A DNA stretch of 64,000 nucleotides from Ideonella margarita (GCF_038066635.1 NZ_JBBUTI010000001.1:1-64000); one strand, 5' to 3'. Positions 1-9,422 are shown, counted from the first letter of the stretch. Numbers and translations are program-made. The notes: generated by a model from the letters alone, not told the origin.

Positions 1-80
1 TCGGGTACATCCCACCCGCAGAGGCTGAGGCAAACTACTACCGGCAACTCGCCAGTCAGACTGCCTTGACGGAAGCCTGA
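1..80 (+). CDS. IS3-family transposase OrfB, C-terminal fragment
   Basis: Partial gene read from position 3; the stop is TGA at 78-80. The visible tail, GYIPPAEAEANYYRQL followed by nine residues, matches the characteristic end of IS3-family OrfB integrases, the rve-fold (DDE) transposases of this family. The catalytic DDE residues lie upstream of the window. Whether the whole copy is intact cannot be judged here, but nothing in the visible part is broken. Confidence 0.8.
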   Translation, partial: GYIPPAEAEANYYRQLASQTALTEA

Positions 81-119
81 CTTAACCCAACGGGCCTCCA
101 TGAAACCCGGGGCGCTTCA
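1..119 (+). mobile_element. Right end of an IS3-family insertion sequence
   Basis: The window opens inside an insertion sequence. Positions 3-80 encode the last 25 residues of a transposase, and 92-119 look like its terminal repeat: a GC-rich stretch ending in ...GCGCTTCA, which agrees with the 5'-TG...CA-3' termini of the IS3 family. The left end and target duplication are outside the window, so the exact boundary (about 119) is an inference. It lies about 235 bases upstream of yajC, where tgt/queA would be common neighbours in related genomes. Confidence 0.75.
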
Positions 120-355
120 CTTTGGCGTTTCTGGGCCTCTCTGAATCATCGCGTCATCCATCTGCGCGCCATCACGCACGGGCTGCCTGGCGCGGATTTC
201 GCAAGTCGCAGCCGCCCGGCCGGAACCTTGCGGCGCCCGGGTAATCCCTGCAGGTTGCTGCGCTTGAAACCGCAGCCTCCCGCCCCACCTACAATCGCGC
301 CAACCTGCGTGCGCACCTCGCGTGCGGCAGGGCCATTCCACAAGGATTTTCAGAC

Positions 356-685
356 GTGTTCATTTCCGACGCTTACGCCCAAACCGCACCTGCCGCCGCT
401 GCCGCTGGCGGCGCCTCCAGCCTGATGCAATTCCTGCCGCTGGTGCTGATGTTCGTGGTGCTGTACTTCATCATGATCCGCCCGCAGATGAAGCGCCAGA
501 AAGAGCACAAGGCCATGATCGACGCCCTCGCCAAGGGTGATGAAGTCGTGATCGGTGGCGGCATCCTGGGCCGTGTGTCCAAGATCTCTGACAGCCTGAT
601 CCACGTTGAAGTGGCCAAGGACGTCGAGATTCAGGTGCAGCGCGCCTCCGTCGTGCAAGTGCTGCCCAAGGGCTCCCTGAAGTAA
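356..685 (+). CDS. yajC: Preprotein translocase subunit YajC
   Basis: A 109-residue inner-membrane protein of the SecDF-YajC accessory complex, which assists SecYEG-dependent export. One transmembrane helix spans about residues 24-41 and is followed by the family signature IRPQ (41-44) and the cytoplasmic GDEVVIGGGI segment (61-70). The start is GTG at 356, preceded by CAAGGA (341-346). It is the first gene of yajC-secD-secF. A TACAAT at 290-295 is a possible -10 element, which would place the promoter in the spacer after the insertion sequence. Confidence 0.96.
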   Translation: MFISDAYAQTAPAAAAAGGASSLMQFLPLVLMFVVLYFIMIRPQMKRQKEHKAMIDALAKGDEVVIGGGILGRVSKISDSLIHVEVAKDVEIQVQRASVVQVLPKGSLK

Positions 686-763
686 ATCTGTTGCGAGCGG
701 GCGGCTTCAACGCCGCTCGCCCTTCGTCACATGGCGCGGCCCACCGGGGCAGCGAACATTCCC

Positions 764-2653
764 ATGAATCGTTACCCCTTGTGGAAGTACGTTGTCCTGG
801 CGCTCGCGCTGGTCATCGGCCTGATCTACACCCTGCCCAACTTCTTTGGCGAAGCGCCTGCCGTCCAGGTTTCCAGCGCCAAGGTCACGGTCAAGGTCGA
901 CGCCGCCTTTGCCGGCCGCGTTGAAGCCGCCTTGAAGGCCGCCAGCATCAACGCGGACTATGTCCAGTTCGAGGGTAATTCGGTCAAGGCGCGTCTCGCC
1001 GATACCGACACCCAGATCAAGGCCAAGGACGTGCTGTCCCAGGCTCTGAACACCGACCCGACCGACCCGTCCTACATCGTTGCGCTGAACCTCGTGTCGC
1101 GCTCGCCGCAATGGCTGCGCAGCCTGCACGCCTTGCCGATGTACCTGGGCCTCGACCTGCGCGGTGGCGTGCACTTCCTGATGCAGGTCGACATGAAGTC
1201 GGCGTTGACCAAGAAGGCCGAAGCACTCACCGGCGACATCCGCACGTCCCTGCGTGACAAGAACATCCGCCACGCGGGCGTCACCCGTGACGGCAACACC
1301 GTCCTGGTCAATTTCCGTGATGCGGGCACCCGCACGGCGGCGCTGAACCTGCTGACCGACACACTGCCAGACGTGCAGTGGACGGAAGGCACCTCGCCCT
1401 CCGGCGATCTGAGCCTCAGCGGCAGCTTGAAGCCCCTCGCCGCCATCAAGGTGCAGGAAGCCGCGATCAAGCAGAACATCACCACGCTGCACAACCGCGT
1501 GAACGAGCTTGGCGTTGCCGAGCCGGTGATCCAGCAGCAAGGCATCGACCGCGTGGTCGTTCAGCTGCCTGGCGTGCAGGACACCGCCAAGGCCAAGGAC
1601 ATCATCGGCCGCACCGCGACGCTGGAGTTGCGCATGGTCGACGACAGCGCCGAGGCGGCCGCTGCGGCCACCGGTGCGGCGCCCGTGCCGTTCGGTACCG
1701 AGCGTTATGTCGAGCGCAGCGGCGGTCCGTTGATCGTCAAGCGCCAGGTCATCCTCACGGGTGACAGCCTGGCCGATGCCCAGCCGGGCTTTGATGACCA
1801 CCAGCAGCCTGCCGTGCACCTGACGGTGGACGCCAACGGCGGACGCATCATGCGCGACATCTCCCGCGAGAACGTCGGCAAGCGCATGGCCATCCTGCTG
1901 TTCGAGAAGGGCAAGGGCGAAGTCATCACGGCCCCGGTGATTCGTGGCGAGCTGGGCAACCGCTTCCAGATCTCCGGCCGCATGACCACCCAGGAAGCCA
2001 ACGACACGGCGCTGCTGCTGCGCGCGGGCTCGCTGGCTGCGCCGATGGAAATCATCGAAGAGCGCACGATCGGCCCGAGCCTGGGTGCTGAAAACATCAG
2101 CATGGGCTTCCACAGCGTGGTGTACGGCTTCGCCGCCATCGCCGTGTTCATGTGCCTGTACTACGCACTGTTCGGCATGTTCTCGACGCTGGCTCTGGCA
2201 TTCAACCTGCTGATGCTGCTGGCCATCCTGTCGATGCTGCAGGCGACGTTGTCGCTGCCCGGCATTGCCGCCATCGCGCTGGCGCTCGGCATGGCGATTG
2301 ACGCCAACGTGCTGATCAACGAACGGGTCCGCGAGGAATTGCGGGCTGGTGCGTCACCGCAGGCGGCCATCCATGCGGGCTATGAGCGCGCATGGGCCAC
2401 CATCCTCGACTCGAACGTCACGACGCTCATCGCAGGCCTGGCCTTGCTGGCCTTCGGTTCCGGCCCGATCCGCGGCTTTGCCGTGGTGCACTGCCTGGGC
2501 ATCCTGACGTCGATGTTCTCGGCCGTGATGTTCTCGCGCGGCCTGGTGAACCTCTGGTACGGCCGCCAGAAGAAGCTCAAATCGGTGTCGATTGGTCAGG
2601 TGTGGCGTCCCGATGGTGACGCTGCCGCCGCCCAATCCGCTGATCCGGTCTGA
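764..2653 (+). CDS. secD: Protein translocase subunit SecD
   Basis: A 629-residue RND-superfamily subunit that, with SecF, uses the proton-motive force to pull proteins through the late step of Sec export. The first helix is at about residues 8-24; the conserved LDLRGG motif is near 129-134, followed by the large periplasmic P1 domain. A five-helix bundle occupies roughly 455-610 and contains the AIDANVLINER motif near 512. An in-frame ATG at 731 would add 11 residues, but MNRYPLWKY at 764 is the normal SecD N terminus. It lies 36 bases before secF. Confidence 0.96.
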   Translation: MNRYPLWKYVVLALALVIGLIYTLPNFFGEAPAVQVSSAKVTVKVDAAFAGRVEAALKAASINADYVQFEGNSVKARLADTDTQIKAKDVLSQALNTDPTDPSYIVALNLVSRSPQWLRSLHALPMYLGLDLRGGVHFLMQVDMKSALTKKAEALTGDIRTSLRDKNIRHAGVTRDGNTVLVNFRDAGTRTAALNLLTDTLPDVQWTEGTSPSGDLSLSGSLKPLAAIKVQEAAIKQNITTLHNRVNELGVAEPVIQQQGIDRVVVQLPGVQDTAKAKDIIGRTATLELRMVDDSAEAAAAATGAAPVPFGTERYVERSGGPLIVKRQVILTGDSLADAQPGFDDHQQPAVHLTVDANGGRIMRDISRENVGKRMAILLFEKGKGEVITAPVIRGELGNRFQISGRMTTQEANDTALLLRAGSLAAPMEIIEERTIGPSLGAENISMGFHSVVYGFAAIAVFMCLYYALFGMFSTLALAFNLLMLLAILSMLQATLSLPGIAAIALALGMAIDANVLINERVREELRAGASPQAAIHAGYERAWATILDSNVTTLIAGLALLAFGSGPIRGFAVVHCLGILTSMFSAVMFSRGLVNLWYGRQKKLKSVSIGQVWRPDGDAAAAQSADPV

Positions 2654-2689
2654 AGCGCGCTTCAGCCGTTACCTCTCAGGAGTTTCTCC

Positions 2690-3727
2690 ATGGAATTTTT
2701 CCGGATCCGGCGCGACATCCCGTTCATGCGGCATGCGCTGGTGTTCAACATCATCTCGGCGCTGACGTTCTTCGCAGCTGTCTTCTTCCTCGTCACCCGG
2801 GGCCTGCATCTCTCGATCGAATTCACCGGCGGTACGGTGGTCGAGGTCGAGTACGCGCAGCCGGCCGATCTCGAGCGCACGCGCGCCGTGGTCGAGGCCA
2901 TGAAGCTGGGCGAAGTGCAGGTGCAGAACTTCGGCACCTCGCGCGACGTGATGATCCGCCTGCCGGTGGATCGCAAGCTCAAGCAGTCGGAGCTTTCCGG
3001 CCGCGTCTTTGCCGAGCTGTGCAAGGCCGAGTCAGGTGTCGTCGAGCAGCGTCAGGAAACCACGCCCAAGGGTGAGCAGCTCAGCCGCTCGGCCTGCGTT
3101 GCCAAGGGTGTCGAGCCCCTGAAGCTGTCGCGTACCGAATTCGTCGGCCCTTCGGTGGGCGATGAGCTGGCGCAAGACGGCGCCAAGGCCATGATCGTGG
3201 TCGTGCTGGGCATCATGGCTTACCTGGCCCTGCGCTTCGAGTGGAAGTTCTCGGTTGCAGCCATCATCGCCAACCTGCACGACATCGTCATCATCCTGGG
3301 CTTCTTCGCCTTCTTCCAGTGGGAGTTCTCGCTCTCGGTGCTGGCGGCGGTGCTGGCGGTGCTGGGTTACTCGGTGAATGAGTCGGTGGTGATCTTCGAC
3401 CGGATCCGCGAGGCCTTCCGGAAGTACCGCAAGCTGGATACGGCGGAAGTCATCGACCACGCGATCACCTCCACCATGAGCCGCACGATCATCACCCACG
3501 GGTCGACCCAGATGATGGTCTTGTCGATGTTGCTGTTTGGCGGCCCGACCCTCAAGTTCTTTGCCGTGGCACTGACCATCGGCATCTGCTTCGGCATCTA
3601 TTCGTCGGTGTTCGTGGCTGCTGCAATTGCCATGTGGCTGGGTGTGAAACGTGAAGATCTCGTCAAGGCGGCACCTGTGCGCGAAGCGGGTGACCCGGAC
3701 GATCCGAACTCCGGCGCCGTGGTGTAG
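2690..3727 (+). CDS. secF: Protein translocase subunit SecF
   Basis: A 345-residue partner of SecD. The first helix is about residues 18-38, followed by IEFTGGT in the periplasmic part and by the signature NESVVIFDRIRE near residue 230 in the second membrane bundle. AGGAG at 2677-2681 supports the ATG at 2690. The ~35-residue polar, proline- and aspartate-containing tail after the last helix is slightly longer than in enteric SecF. It forms an operon with yajC and secD. Confidence 0.96.
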   Translation: MEFFRIRRDIPFMRHALVFNIISALTFFAAVFFLVTRGLHLSIEFTGGTVVEVEYAQPADLERTRAVVEAMKLGEVQVQNFGTSRDVMIRLPVDRKLKQSELSGRVFAELCKAESGVVEQRQETTPKGEQLSRSACVAKGVEPLKLSRTEFVGPSVGDELAQDGAKAMIVVVLGIMAYLALRFEWKFSVAAIIANLHDIVIILGFFAFFQWEFSLSVLAAVLAVLGYSVNESVVIFDRIREAFRKYRKLDTAEVIDHAITSTMSRTIITHGSTQMMVLSMLLFGGPTLKFFAVALTIGICFGIYSSVFVAAAIAMWLGVKREDLVKAAPVREAGDPDDPNSGAVV

Positions 3728-3775
3728 AGTCAGCGCTGATCTTCGCCCGCGTCGGGCTGCCACCATTGCCTGTAC

Positions 3776-6424
3776 ATGCCTGAGAACGCCCCCAGCGACG
3801 GATTGATTGGACAAGCCCGGATGTTCTTTGCCGAACATCTGGTGCGCGACGTCCAAGCCTGGCTGGACCAGGCCATGCAGGCGGCCCAGGATGTGGCGGA
3901 CAAGCCGGCAGAGCGCGCAGTTGCGCAGCAGCGCCGCGACATGTTGCAGGAGTTGATGCAGCGTGGCGCCGACTGGCCGGTCCAGCTGACCGAACAGATC
4001 CGCGACCGCATGTCGCTGGCCTCATCACTCAACACCAGTACCGGCGCCTTGCTGTCTTCGCTGCAGGGCGACCGCGCGCTGGAGCTGGTGGACGACGCCA
4101 CGGTGCAGCGTGAGATCCTGAAGTCCCGGTTGTCGCTCGCCATCATGGACCGCTGCACCTGGGAGTACGCCGACCTGCGTGCCCGCGCCATCCAGATCAC
4201 GGGCAAGCCTGAACTCGACGACGATGACCTGCTGCGCCCCTTGAGCCTGGCGCGCTGCGTGATCCGCTCGTGGACCGACGCCGGCCTGTCCCTCGACGCC
4301 TGGCAAGTGGTTCACGACGTGATGCAACCGGCTGTGGCCAAGCGCTGCGAAGAGGCCTATCACGAAACCAATCGCTGGCTGGTTGAGCGGGGCGTGATGC
4401 CCGAGGTCGACCTGCGCCAGTTCATTCGTCGCGCCGATGGCTCGCCCACGCAAGTGGCCGGGCTTGATTCAACCCGCGGCGCCGAAGCGACGATCCAGGC
4501 GTCCGGCGACGATGTGGCGGCCACCCATGCCAACGCTGGTTCGGCCCCCGTGTCCGTCAGCGCCGCGCTCAAGAGCGTGCTGCCTGACCTGGTGGCCCCT
4601 GCCGCCCAGGCTGCCGCTCAGCAACGTGCCTTGTCGATGCGTCCGGCCTTTGGTGGAGGTGCCAACAACGGCGGTGGCAACAACGGCGGTGGTGCCGTGC
4701 AAGGCGGCGGCAACGCATCAGGCCAAGCGGCTGGAGGCCCGGGCTGGCAAGGCACCCAAACTGCTGGTGCTGGTTTTTCCGGGGCGCAGCACGCCAGCGA
4801 ACCGCAGGGCGCCCATGTCGCCAACGGCGACACCGGCGGACAAGCCTACTCATCGGGCGGCCCGATGTCGGGGCATGTTCACACCGGCATGAGCTTCGAT
4901 GAAACCCGCATGATGACGCGCCAGGCGCCCAGCCTCGGGCAGCCGCACATCGTGCTGGAGCGATTCAGCGACATCATGGAGCGGCACGTGCCGGGCTTCC
5001 GTGATGTGGCCAATGCCAGGCCGGCTTCGGCGCAACTGGCGCACGCAATGGCGCAGGCCCAGGAACGCCTGGTCGCCAAGGCTGAGGCCGGGGTGGTCGT
5101 CAACTCCTCGGGCTCCGTGCTCGACGGTGGGGTATCGCCGTCGGCCCTGATGCGCGAGTTGCGCGAGCGCCAGGCCGCGCTCAAGCAGGCCGCCAGCACC
5201 CCTGCTGAGCGCGCCACCATCGAACTGGTCGCGCTGCTGTTCCAGTCGATCCTCACCGAAGACCGCATTCCGGCGGCGCTGCGCGTGTGGTTTGCGCGCC
5301 TGCAGATGCCCGTGCTGCGCGTGGCAATTGCCGAGCCAGACTTTTTCTCCAGCACCGATCACCCGGCGCGTCGCCTGATCGACCGCATGGGCGCCTGCGT
5401 GATGGGCTTTGAGGGTGGCGCCGAAAGCATCGGCCCCGCGCTGGAAACCGAAATCAAGCGCGTGGTTCAGGTGGTCGAGGCTTTCCCCGACACCGGCCGC
5501 CGCGTTTTCCAGACCGTGCTCAACGAGTTCGAGCGCTTCCTGGAAGGCTACTACCGCGATCAGCACGAAGGTGCCAAGGTCGGTGTGTCGCTGGCGCAGC
5601 AGATCGAGCAGCGCGAAACCCTGGCCATCCAGTACACCATCGAGATGCGCAAGCTGCTCAGCGAGATGCCGGTGCAGGAAGGCGTTCGCGACTTCCTGTT
5701 CCACATCTGGGCCGATGTGCTGGCCACCACGGCCGTGCGCCACGGCCCGAACAGTGATGCCGTGCGTGTGGTTCGTGAAGCCGCCGCGGAGCTGATGTGG
5801 ACGGCCAGCGCCAAGAGTTCACGTGAAGAGCGGGCAGAAGTGATTCGTCGTCTGCCGCCTTTGCTGGCCACCCTGCGCCAGGGCATGAATACCGCCTCCA
5901 TGGCGGCCGGCAAGCAGGAAGAGGCGATGAAGTCGCTGAACTTCGCCCTGACGGCAGCCTTTGGTGCCCGCGCCACGGTGATTTCGCCGAGCCAGCTGGA
6001 AGACCTGAAGAAGCGCCTCGAGACCATCGAGGAAATGTTGCCCGACGACGATTTCGAGATCGACGAAACCTGGGTGCTGGACGACAGCCATCCGAACAGC
6101 GAGAACCTCGAAATCGTGGCCGATGGCGGCTCCATGCCGACCCCCGCGATGCTCACGGCCGCGACCGAGCTGTCGATCGGCACGGCGTTCCGCCTGGAAT
6201 ACCGTGGCCGCAGCGAGGTGGTGCGTCTGGCCTGGCAGGGCATGCACAAGCAGCTGTCGCTGTTTGCGGCGCCGCGTGGCCGTTGCGTGTTGTTCCAGAA
6301 GGCGCGTCTGGCGGCCTACCTGCAGGCCGGCTTGCTGGTGCCTGCACAAGACGAGTCGCTGACTCTGGCGGCCACACGCCAAGCCATCAACCGGATCAAT
6401 GCAGAACCGGCGTTGCTGAACTGA
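3776..6424 (+). CDS. DUF1631 family protein
   Basis: A large soluble protein (882 residues) recognised as DUF1631, a proteobacterial family without an established function; some database entries carry an unsupported 'thymidine phosphorylase' label. No signal peptide or membrane helix is visible. The N-terminal third is helical. A low-complexity Gly/Asn/Ala/Gln linker runs from about 290 to 370, and the remainder is helical with a basic C-terminal region after a short acidic stretch (DDDFEIDETWVLDD, ~758-771). It begins 48 bases after secF on the same strand and could be read through from the sec operon. The genomic link to Sec is the only functional hint. Confidence 0.85.
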   Translation: MPENAPSDGLIGQARMFFAEHLVRDVQAWLDQAMQAAQDVADKPAERAVAQQRRDMLQELMQRGADWPVQLTEQIRDRMSLASSLNTSTGALLSSLQGDRALELVDDATVQREILKSRLSLAIMDRCTWEYADLRARAIQITGKPELDDDDLLRPLSLARCVIRSWTDAGLSLDAWQVVHDVMQPAVAKRCEEAYHETNRWLVERGVMPEVDLRQFIRRADGSPTQVAGLDSTRGAEATIQASGDDVAATHANAGSAPVSVSAALKSVLPDLVAPAAQAAAQQRALSMRPAFGGGANNGGGNNGGGAVQGGGNASGQAAGGPGWQGTQTAGAGFSGAQHASEPQGAHVANGDTGGQAYSSGGPMSGHVHTGMSFDETRMMTRQAPSLGQPHIVLERFSDIMERHVPGFRDVANARPASAQLAHAMAQAQERLVAKAEAGVVVNSSGSVLDGGVSPSALMRELRERQAALKQAASTPAERATIELVALLFQSILTEDRIPAALRVWFARLQMPVLRVAIAEPDFFSSTDHPARRLIDRMGACVMGFEGGAESIGPALETEIKRVVQVVEAFPDTGRRVFQTVLNEFERFLEGYYRDQHEGAKVGVSLAQQIEQRETLAIQYTIEMRKLLSEMPVQEGVRDFLFHIWADVLATTAVRHGPNSDAVRVVREAAAELMWTASAKSSREERAEVIRRLPPLLATLRQGMNTASMAAGKQEEAMKSLNFALTAAFGARATVISPSQLEDLKKRLETIEEMLPDDDFEIDETWVLDDSHPNSENLEIVADGGSMPTPAMLTAATELSIGTAFRLEYRGRSEVVRLAWQGMHKQLSLFAAPRGRCVLFQKARLAAYLQAGLLVPAQDESLTLAATRQAINRINAEPALLN

Positions 6425-6482
6425 GTTGGGATAACCAACACCTGACGACTGGGCACTGGCGCCAGGCGCCAACCGGTTTGTT

Positions 6483-6941
6483 TCAGTGGATCAGGCGGTC
6501 TTCGGGGGCGACGAACAGCTCGTCGAGCACCAGCGCATCGGGCTCTTCGCCCAAGCTCCAGAACACCATCAGGACGATGATCTTGAGCGCGTCCAGATCG
6601 ATGGGCTCGCCGATGGCGGTGGCGCGATCAATCACCAGCTCGCGCATCGGCGCGGGCAGCACGCCAGCTGATTCGAGGAAGGTGATGAAGCCAATCGACT
6701 CGTCACCCAGCAGTTCCATCTCGCTGGGCAGGTAGATCCGCATGCTTTGCGGGCCGGAGCCCGTGCCTGTGCCTGTGCCCGATTCGGCACTTTCTGCCAG
6801 ACCAGCCAGCCAGATCAGCGCATCCTGGATCTCGTCGGATTCGAAGCCGACGGCTGACAGTTTGCGGGTCAGCTGCTCGGGATCCGGGCAGGCATCAGGC
6901 CGCCAATAGTTCTCGTAGACATAGACCAGCACATCAAACAT
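6483..6941 (-). CDS. smg: Smg family protein (DUF494)
   Basis: A 152-residue acidic protein of the Smg/DUF494 family, whose members are conserved next to dprA in beta- and gammaproteobacteria and whose biochemical role is not settled. MFDVLVYVYENYW at the N terminus and the C-terminal ALKIIVLMVFWSLGEEPDALVLDEL are the family landmarks. A short Gly/Thr repeat (about 55-65) separates the two halves. The gene lies 72 bases downstream of dprA on the minus strand and converges with the DUF1631 gene. topA, a frequent downstream neighbour in relatives, is not there. Confidence 0.9.
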   Translation of the reverse strand: MFDVLVYVYENYWRPDACPDPEQLTRKLSAVGFESDEIQDALIWLAGLAESAESGTGTGTGSGPQSMRIYLPSEMELLGDESIGFITFLESAGVLPAPMRELVIDRATAIGEPIDLDALKIIVLMVFWSLGEEPDALVLDELFVAPEDRLIH

Positions 6942-7013
6942 GAACTGACTATAACCGAGGGGGCCGAACCGGGCTGCCCGAGAAAGCCGAGCAAGTCACG
7001 GTGTTTCCCCGCT

Positions 7014-8192
7014 TCATGCGGCCGTGCGCCGCTGCATCAATCCGCCTGGCAGGCGCTGCACATGCCCATCCAGTTCCAGGGTCAGCAGCTGGGCCTGCAA
7101 CTGCGCCAGCGGCCACCCGGTGCGCGCCTCCAGGGCGTCCAGTGACACCGGGTCGTGCCCCATGGCGCTCAGCAGCGGGTCTTCGAGCAGCGACTCCGCT
7201 GGCGGCGGATTGCCGGCATCAACGACACCGGTGGCCGCAGCCGGTCCGGGCTCGGCGCGCAGCTCTTCAAGAATGTCCTGCGCCGTCTCGACGAGCTTGG
7301 CGCCGTTCTTGATCAGCCAGTGACAGCCTTTCGCTTGGGGGGCGTGGATGGAGCCGGGAATGGCAAACACCTCGCGGCCACATTCGCTGGCCAGCCGCGC
7401 CGTGATCAGTGAGCCTGACGCCATGGCGGCTTCAACCACCAACGTCCCGCGTGTCAGCCCGGCAATGATGCGGTTGCGGCGCGGAAAGTGGTCACGCAGC
7501 GGGGGCGTGCCGGGCGAAAACTCGCTCAACATCAGGCCGGTGGCGGCAATCTCGCGAGCCAGAGCGTCGTGGCGTTTGGGGTAGTGGATGTCGAGGCCGG
7601 TGCCCACCACCGCGATGGTGCCGCCACGGCCCTGCAGCCCGCCCCGGTGTGCCGCACCGTCGATGCCCAGGGCCAGCCCCGAGACCACGCACCAGCCGGC
7701 TTCGCTCAGGTGCTTGGCGAAGGCGGCCGCGTTGTCCACACCTTGCGGGGTGGCATGCCGGCTTCCCACGATCGCCAGGCTCGGCTGGTTCAGCAGTGCC
7801 AAGCGGCCTTCCGCGAACAACAGCGAGGGTGGGTCTGCCGTGTTCAGCAGGCTGGCCGGGTAAGCCGGGCAACCCAGGCTCAGCACGTGGCGGTGAGCGC
7901 CGCCTCGCAGCCACTGCAGCGTCGCGCTCAGGCGGTCGGCCCTATGGGCGGGGGAGGGCTTTGATAGTGCCGTGGCTGCGCGCCCACCCGCCACGCTGCG
8001 CCAGGCGGAGGCTGACGCGGCCAACACGCTGGCGGGGCTGCCGAATGCAGCCAGCAGTTGCCGGATGGCCGCAGCGCCCAGGCCATCACAGAAGACAAGC
8101 TGCAACCAGGCGGGCAGCTCGTCCTCGCTCAAGCCCGCGCCGGGCGGGTTGGCGTCGACCGGTTGGTCAGGGTTGGGTAAAGCGGTCGCCAC
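7014..8192 (-). CDS. dprA: DNA-processing protein DprA
   Basis: A 392-residue DNA-binding protein that protects incoming single-stranded DNA and loads RecA during natural transformation. A helical N-terminal domain (about 25-65) precedes the Rossmann-fold DprA core, with IVGSRHATPQG at 141-151, SGLALGIDGAAHRG at 171-184 and the RNRIIAGL segment near 239-246. A winged-helix-like C-terminal domain lies around 335-385. The start overlaps the end of the upstream LysM gene by 26 bases, implying co-transcription and probably translational coupling. Confidence 0.95.
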   Translation of the reverse strand: MATALPNPDQPVDANPPGAGLSEDELPAWLQLVFCDGLGAAAIRQLLAAFGSPASVLAASASAWRSVAGGRAATALSKPSPAHRADRLSATLQWLRGGAHRHVLSLGCPAYPASLLNTADPPSLLFAEGRLALLNQPSLAIVGSRHATPQGVDNAAAFAKHLSEAGWCVVSGLALGIDGAAHRGGLQGRGGTIAVVGTGLDIHYPKRHDALAREIAATGLMLSEFSPGTPPLRDHFPRRNRIIAGLTRGTLVVEAAMASGSLITARLASECGREVFAIPGSIHAPQAKGCHWLIKNGAKLVETAQDILEELRAEPGPAAATGVVDAGNPPPAESLLEDPLLSAMGHDPVSLDALEARTGWPLAQLQAQLLTLELDGHVQRLPGGLMQRRTAA

Positions 8193-9321
8193 CTTGCACC
8201 GGTGCCTGCACTTGCAGGATCAAGGCGTAGGAGACCCGCTCAAAGACGCGGAACACAAACAACATGCCATGGCGCTCGTCGGGCAAGGTCATCAGCTGGC
8301 GGTCAGGCGCCGTCAGGTCAGGCCGCACGGTGCCTGAACGCCACAGCGCAAGCACGTGGCCGCGCTCCAGGCCGTCACGCTTGCCCTTGTTCAGGGCCAC
8401 GATCTGGTTCTGGCCGGCATTCAGGCCATCGCCATACACCGAGATGATGCGACCGGCGATGTTCTGGCCTGGAGGGTGCGGTGCAAACGCGTCTTGCTCG
8501 GACGGCGGCAGCGGCGCCAGGCGGTCGCCCACATTGGCTTCTTCGCGCAGTTGGCTGACGGTGAAGGTGGACGGCACCACCGCGGCTTCGCTTTCGCTGC
8601 CCACGGTCTTCAACTCGGCCGTGCCCACATGGCGGGCTTCGTAGCCCAGCACTTCGCCTGTGCCCGGGTCGATCAGGGGCTTGGGCGAGCGGAACACCTG
8701 CCAGGTGCGGGCGGCAGACACATCGCCGCGCACATAAGCGGTTTCACCGCGCGACAGCAGGACGCGACCTTCCTGGGTGGCCACGATACGCGGCGCCACG
8801 GCCAGGCGGTCATCGTCAAACACCACGGCTTCGTTCAGGAACGGGCCGATCAGGTGCATCGGCACCGAAGCGATGGCGCTGTTGTCCAGCAGCTCTTCGC
8901 GGATGCGGGGTGACAGTTTTCCGTCACCGCCCTGACCGTTGCCCTGCAGGGGGCGCCCCACCGACAGGCGTGCACGGCCGTTGGACTTGTCGAGGAACAG
9001 CACTTGCCCTGGATAAATCAGGTGCGGATTGCGGATCTGGTCCAGGTTCATGCCCCAGAGCTCGGGCCAGCGCCACGGGCTCTTCAGGAACAACTTTGAG
9101 ATGTCCCAGAGCGTGTCACCCTTCTTCACCGTGTAGCTGTCGGGTGCATCAGCCGCCAGCTCCGACAGCGGAACCCCGGCCTGCGACACCTGCTGTGCGG
9201 TGCTGCGCTGCGAGCTGGTGATGGGGAAGTCGGCCGCGTTGGCAGTGCCATTGGCCAGCGTCAAGGCCAGCAGCAAGGTGGTTGGAAACACGGCGCGAAC
9301 GCCAGGAAATTTACGGCTCAT
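8167..9321 (-). CDS. Secreted LysM-domain protein
   Basis: A 384-residue exported protein. A signal peptide covers residues 1-29 (hydrophobic run TTLLLALTLANG, cut after the Ala-Asn-Ala region). A LysM peptidoglycan-binding domain runs from YTVKKGDTLWDISKLF (63-78) through NPHLIYPGQVLFL (98-110). The remaining ~270 residues have no recognised catalytic domain. The reading frame is open upstream to 9477, but the ATG at 9321 follows GGGAG on the minus strand and starts the signal peptide. It heads the LysM-dprA-smg operon, a layout typical of Burkholderiales. Confidence 0.92.
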   Translation of the reverse strand: MSRKFPGVRAVFPTTLLLALTLANGTANAADFPITSSQRSTAQQVSQAGVPLSELAADAPDSYTVKKGDTLWDISKLFLKSPWRWPELWGMNLDQIRNPHLIYPGQVLFLDKSNGRARLSVGRPLQGNGQGGDGKLSPRIREELLDNSAIASVPMHLIGPFLNEAVVFDDDRLAVAPRIVATQEGRVLLSRGETAYVRGDVSAARTWQVFRSPKPLIDPGTGEVLGYEARHVGTAELKTVGSESEAAVVPSTFTVSQLREEANVGDRLAPLPPSEQDAFAPHPPGQNIAGRIISVYGDGLNAGQNQIVALNKGKRDGLERGHVLALWRSGTVRPDLTAPDRQLMTLPDERHGMLFVFRVFERVSYALILQVQAPVQGGDRFTQP

Positions 9322-9373
9322 GGATGGACTCTCCCGGGCGACGAGCCGGAAATCTGGGACGGTGCAACAATTC

Positions 9374-9422
9374 CGGGTAGCGACAAAAGGCGGACAGGCC
9401 ACCAGATCGTCGGTGCTACCCG
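9374..9422. promoter_or_regulatory. Long inverted repeat in the LysM/def divergent region
   Basis: CGGGTAGC (9374-9381) and GCTACCCG (9415-9422) are perfect 8-base complements enclosing 33 bases that can pair further (GAC/GTC and GGC/GCC). The element lies 53 bases upstream of the LysM start, in its likely 5' leader, and about 165 bases upstream of def. A separate 10-base palindrome, GAGAATTCTC, is at 9434-9443. Role unknown. Confidence 0.45.

Noticed and set aside
250..295. TTGAAA...TACAAT as a sigma-70 promoter for yajC
   Set aside because: The spacing of 20 bases is too long for a confident call; mentioned only as a possible -10.
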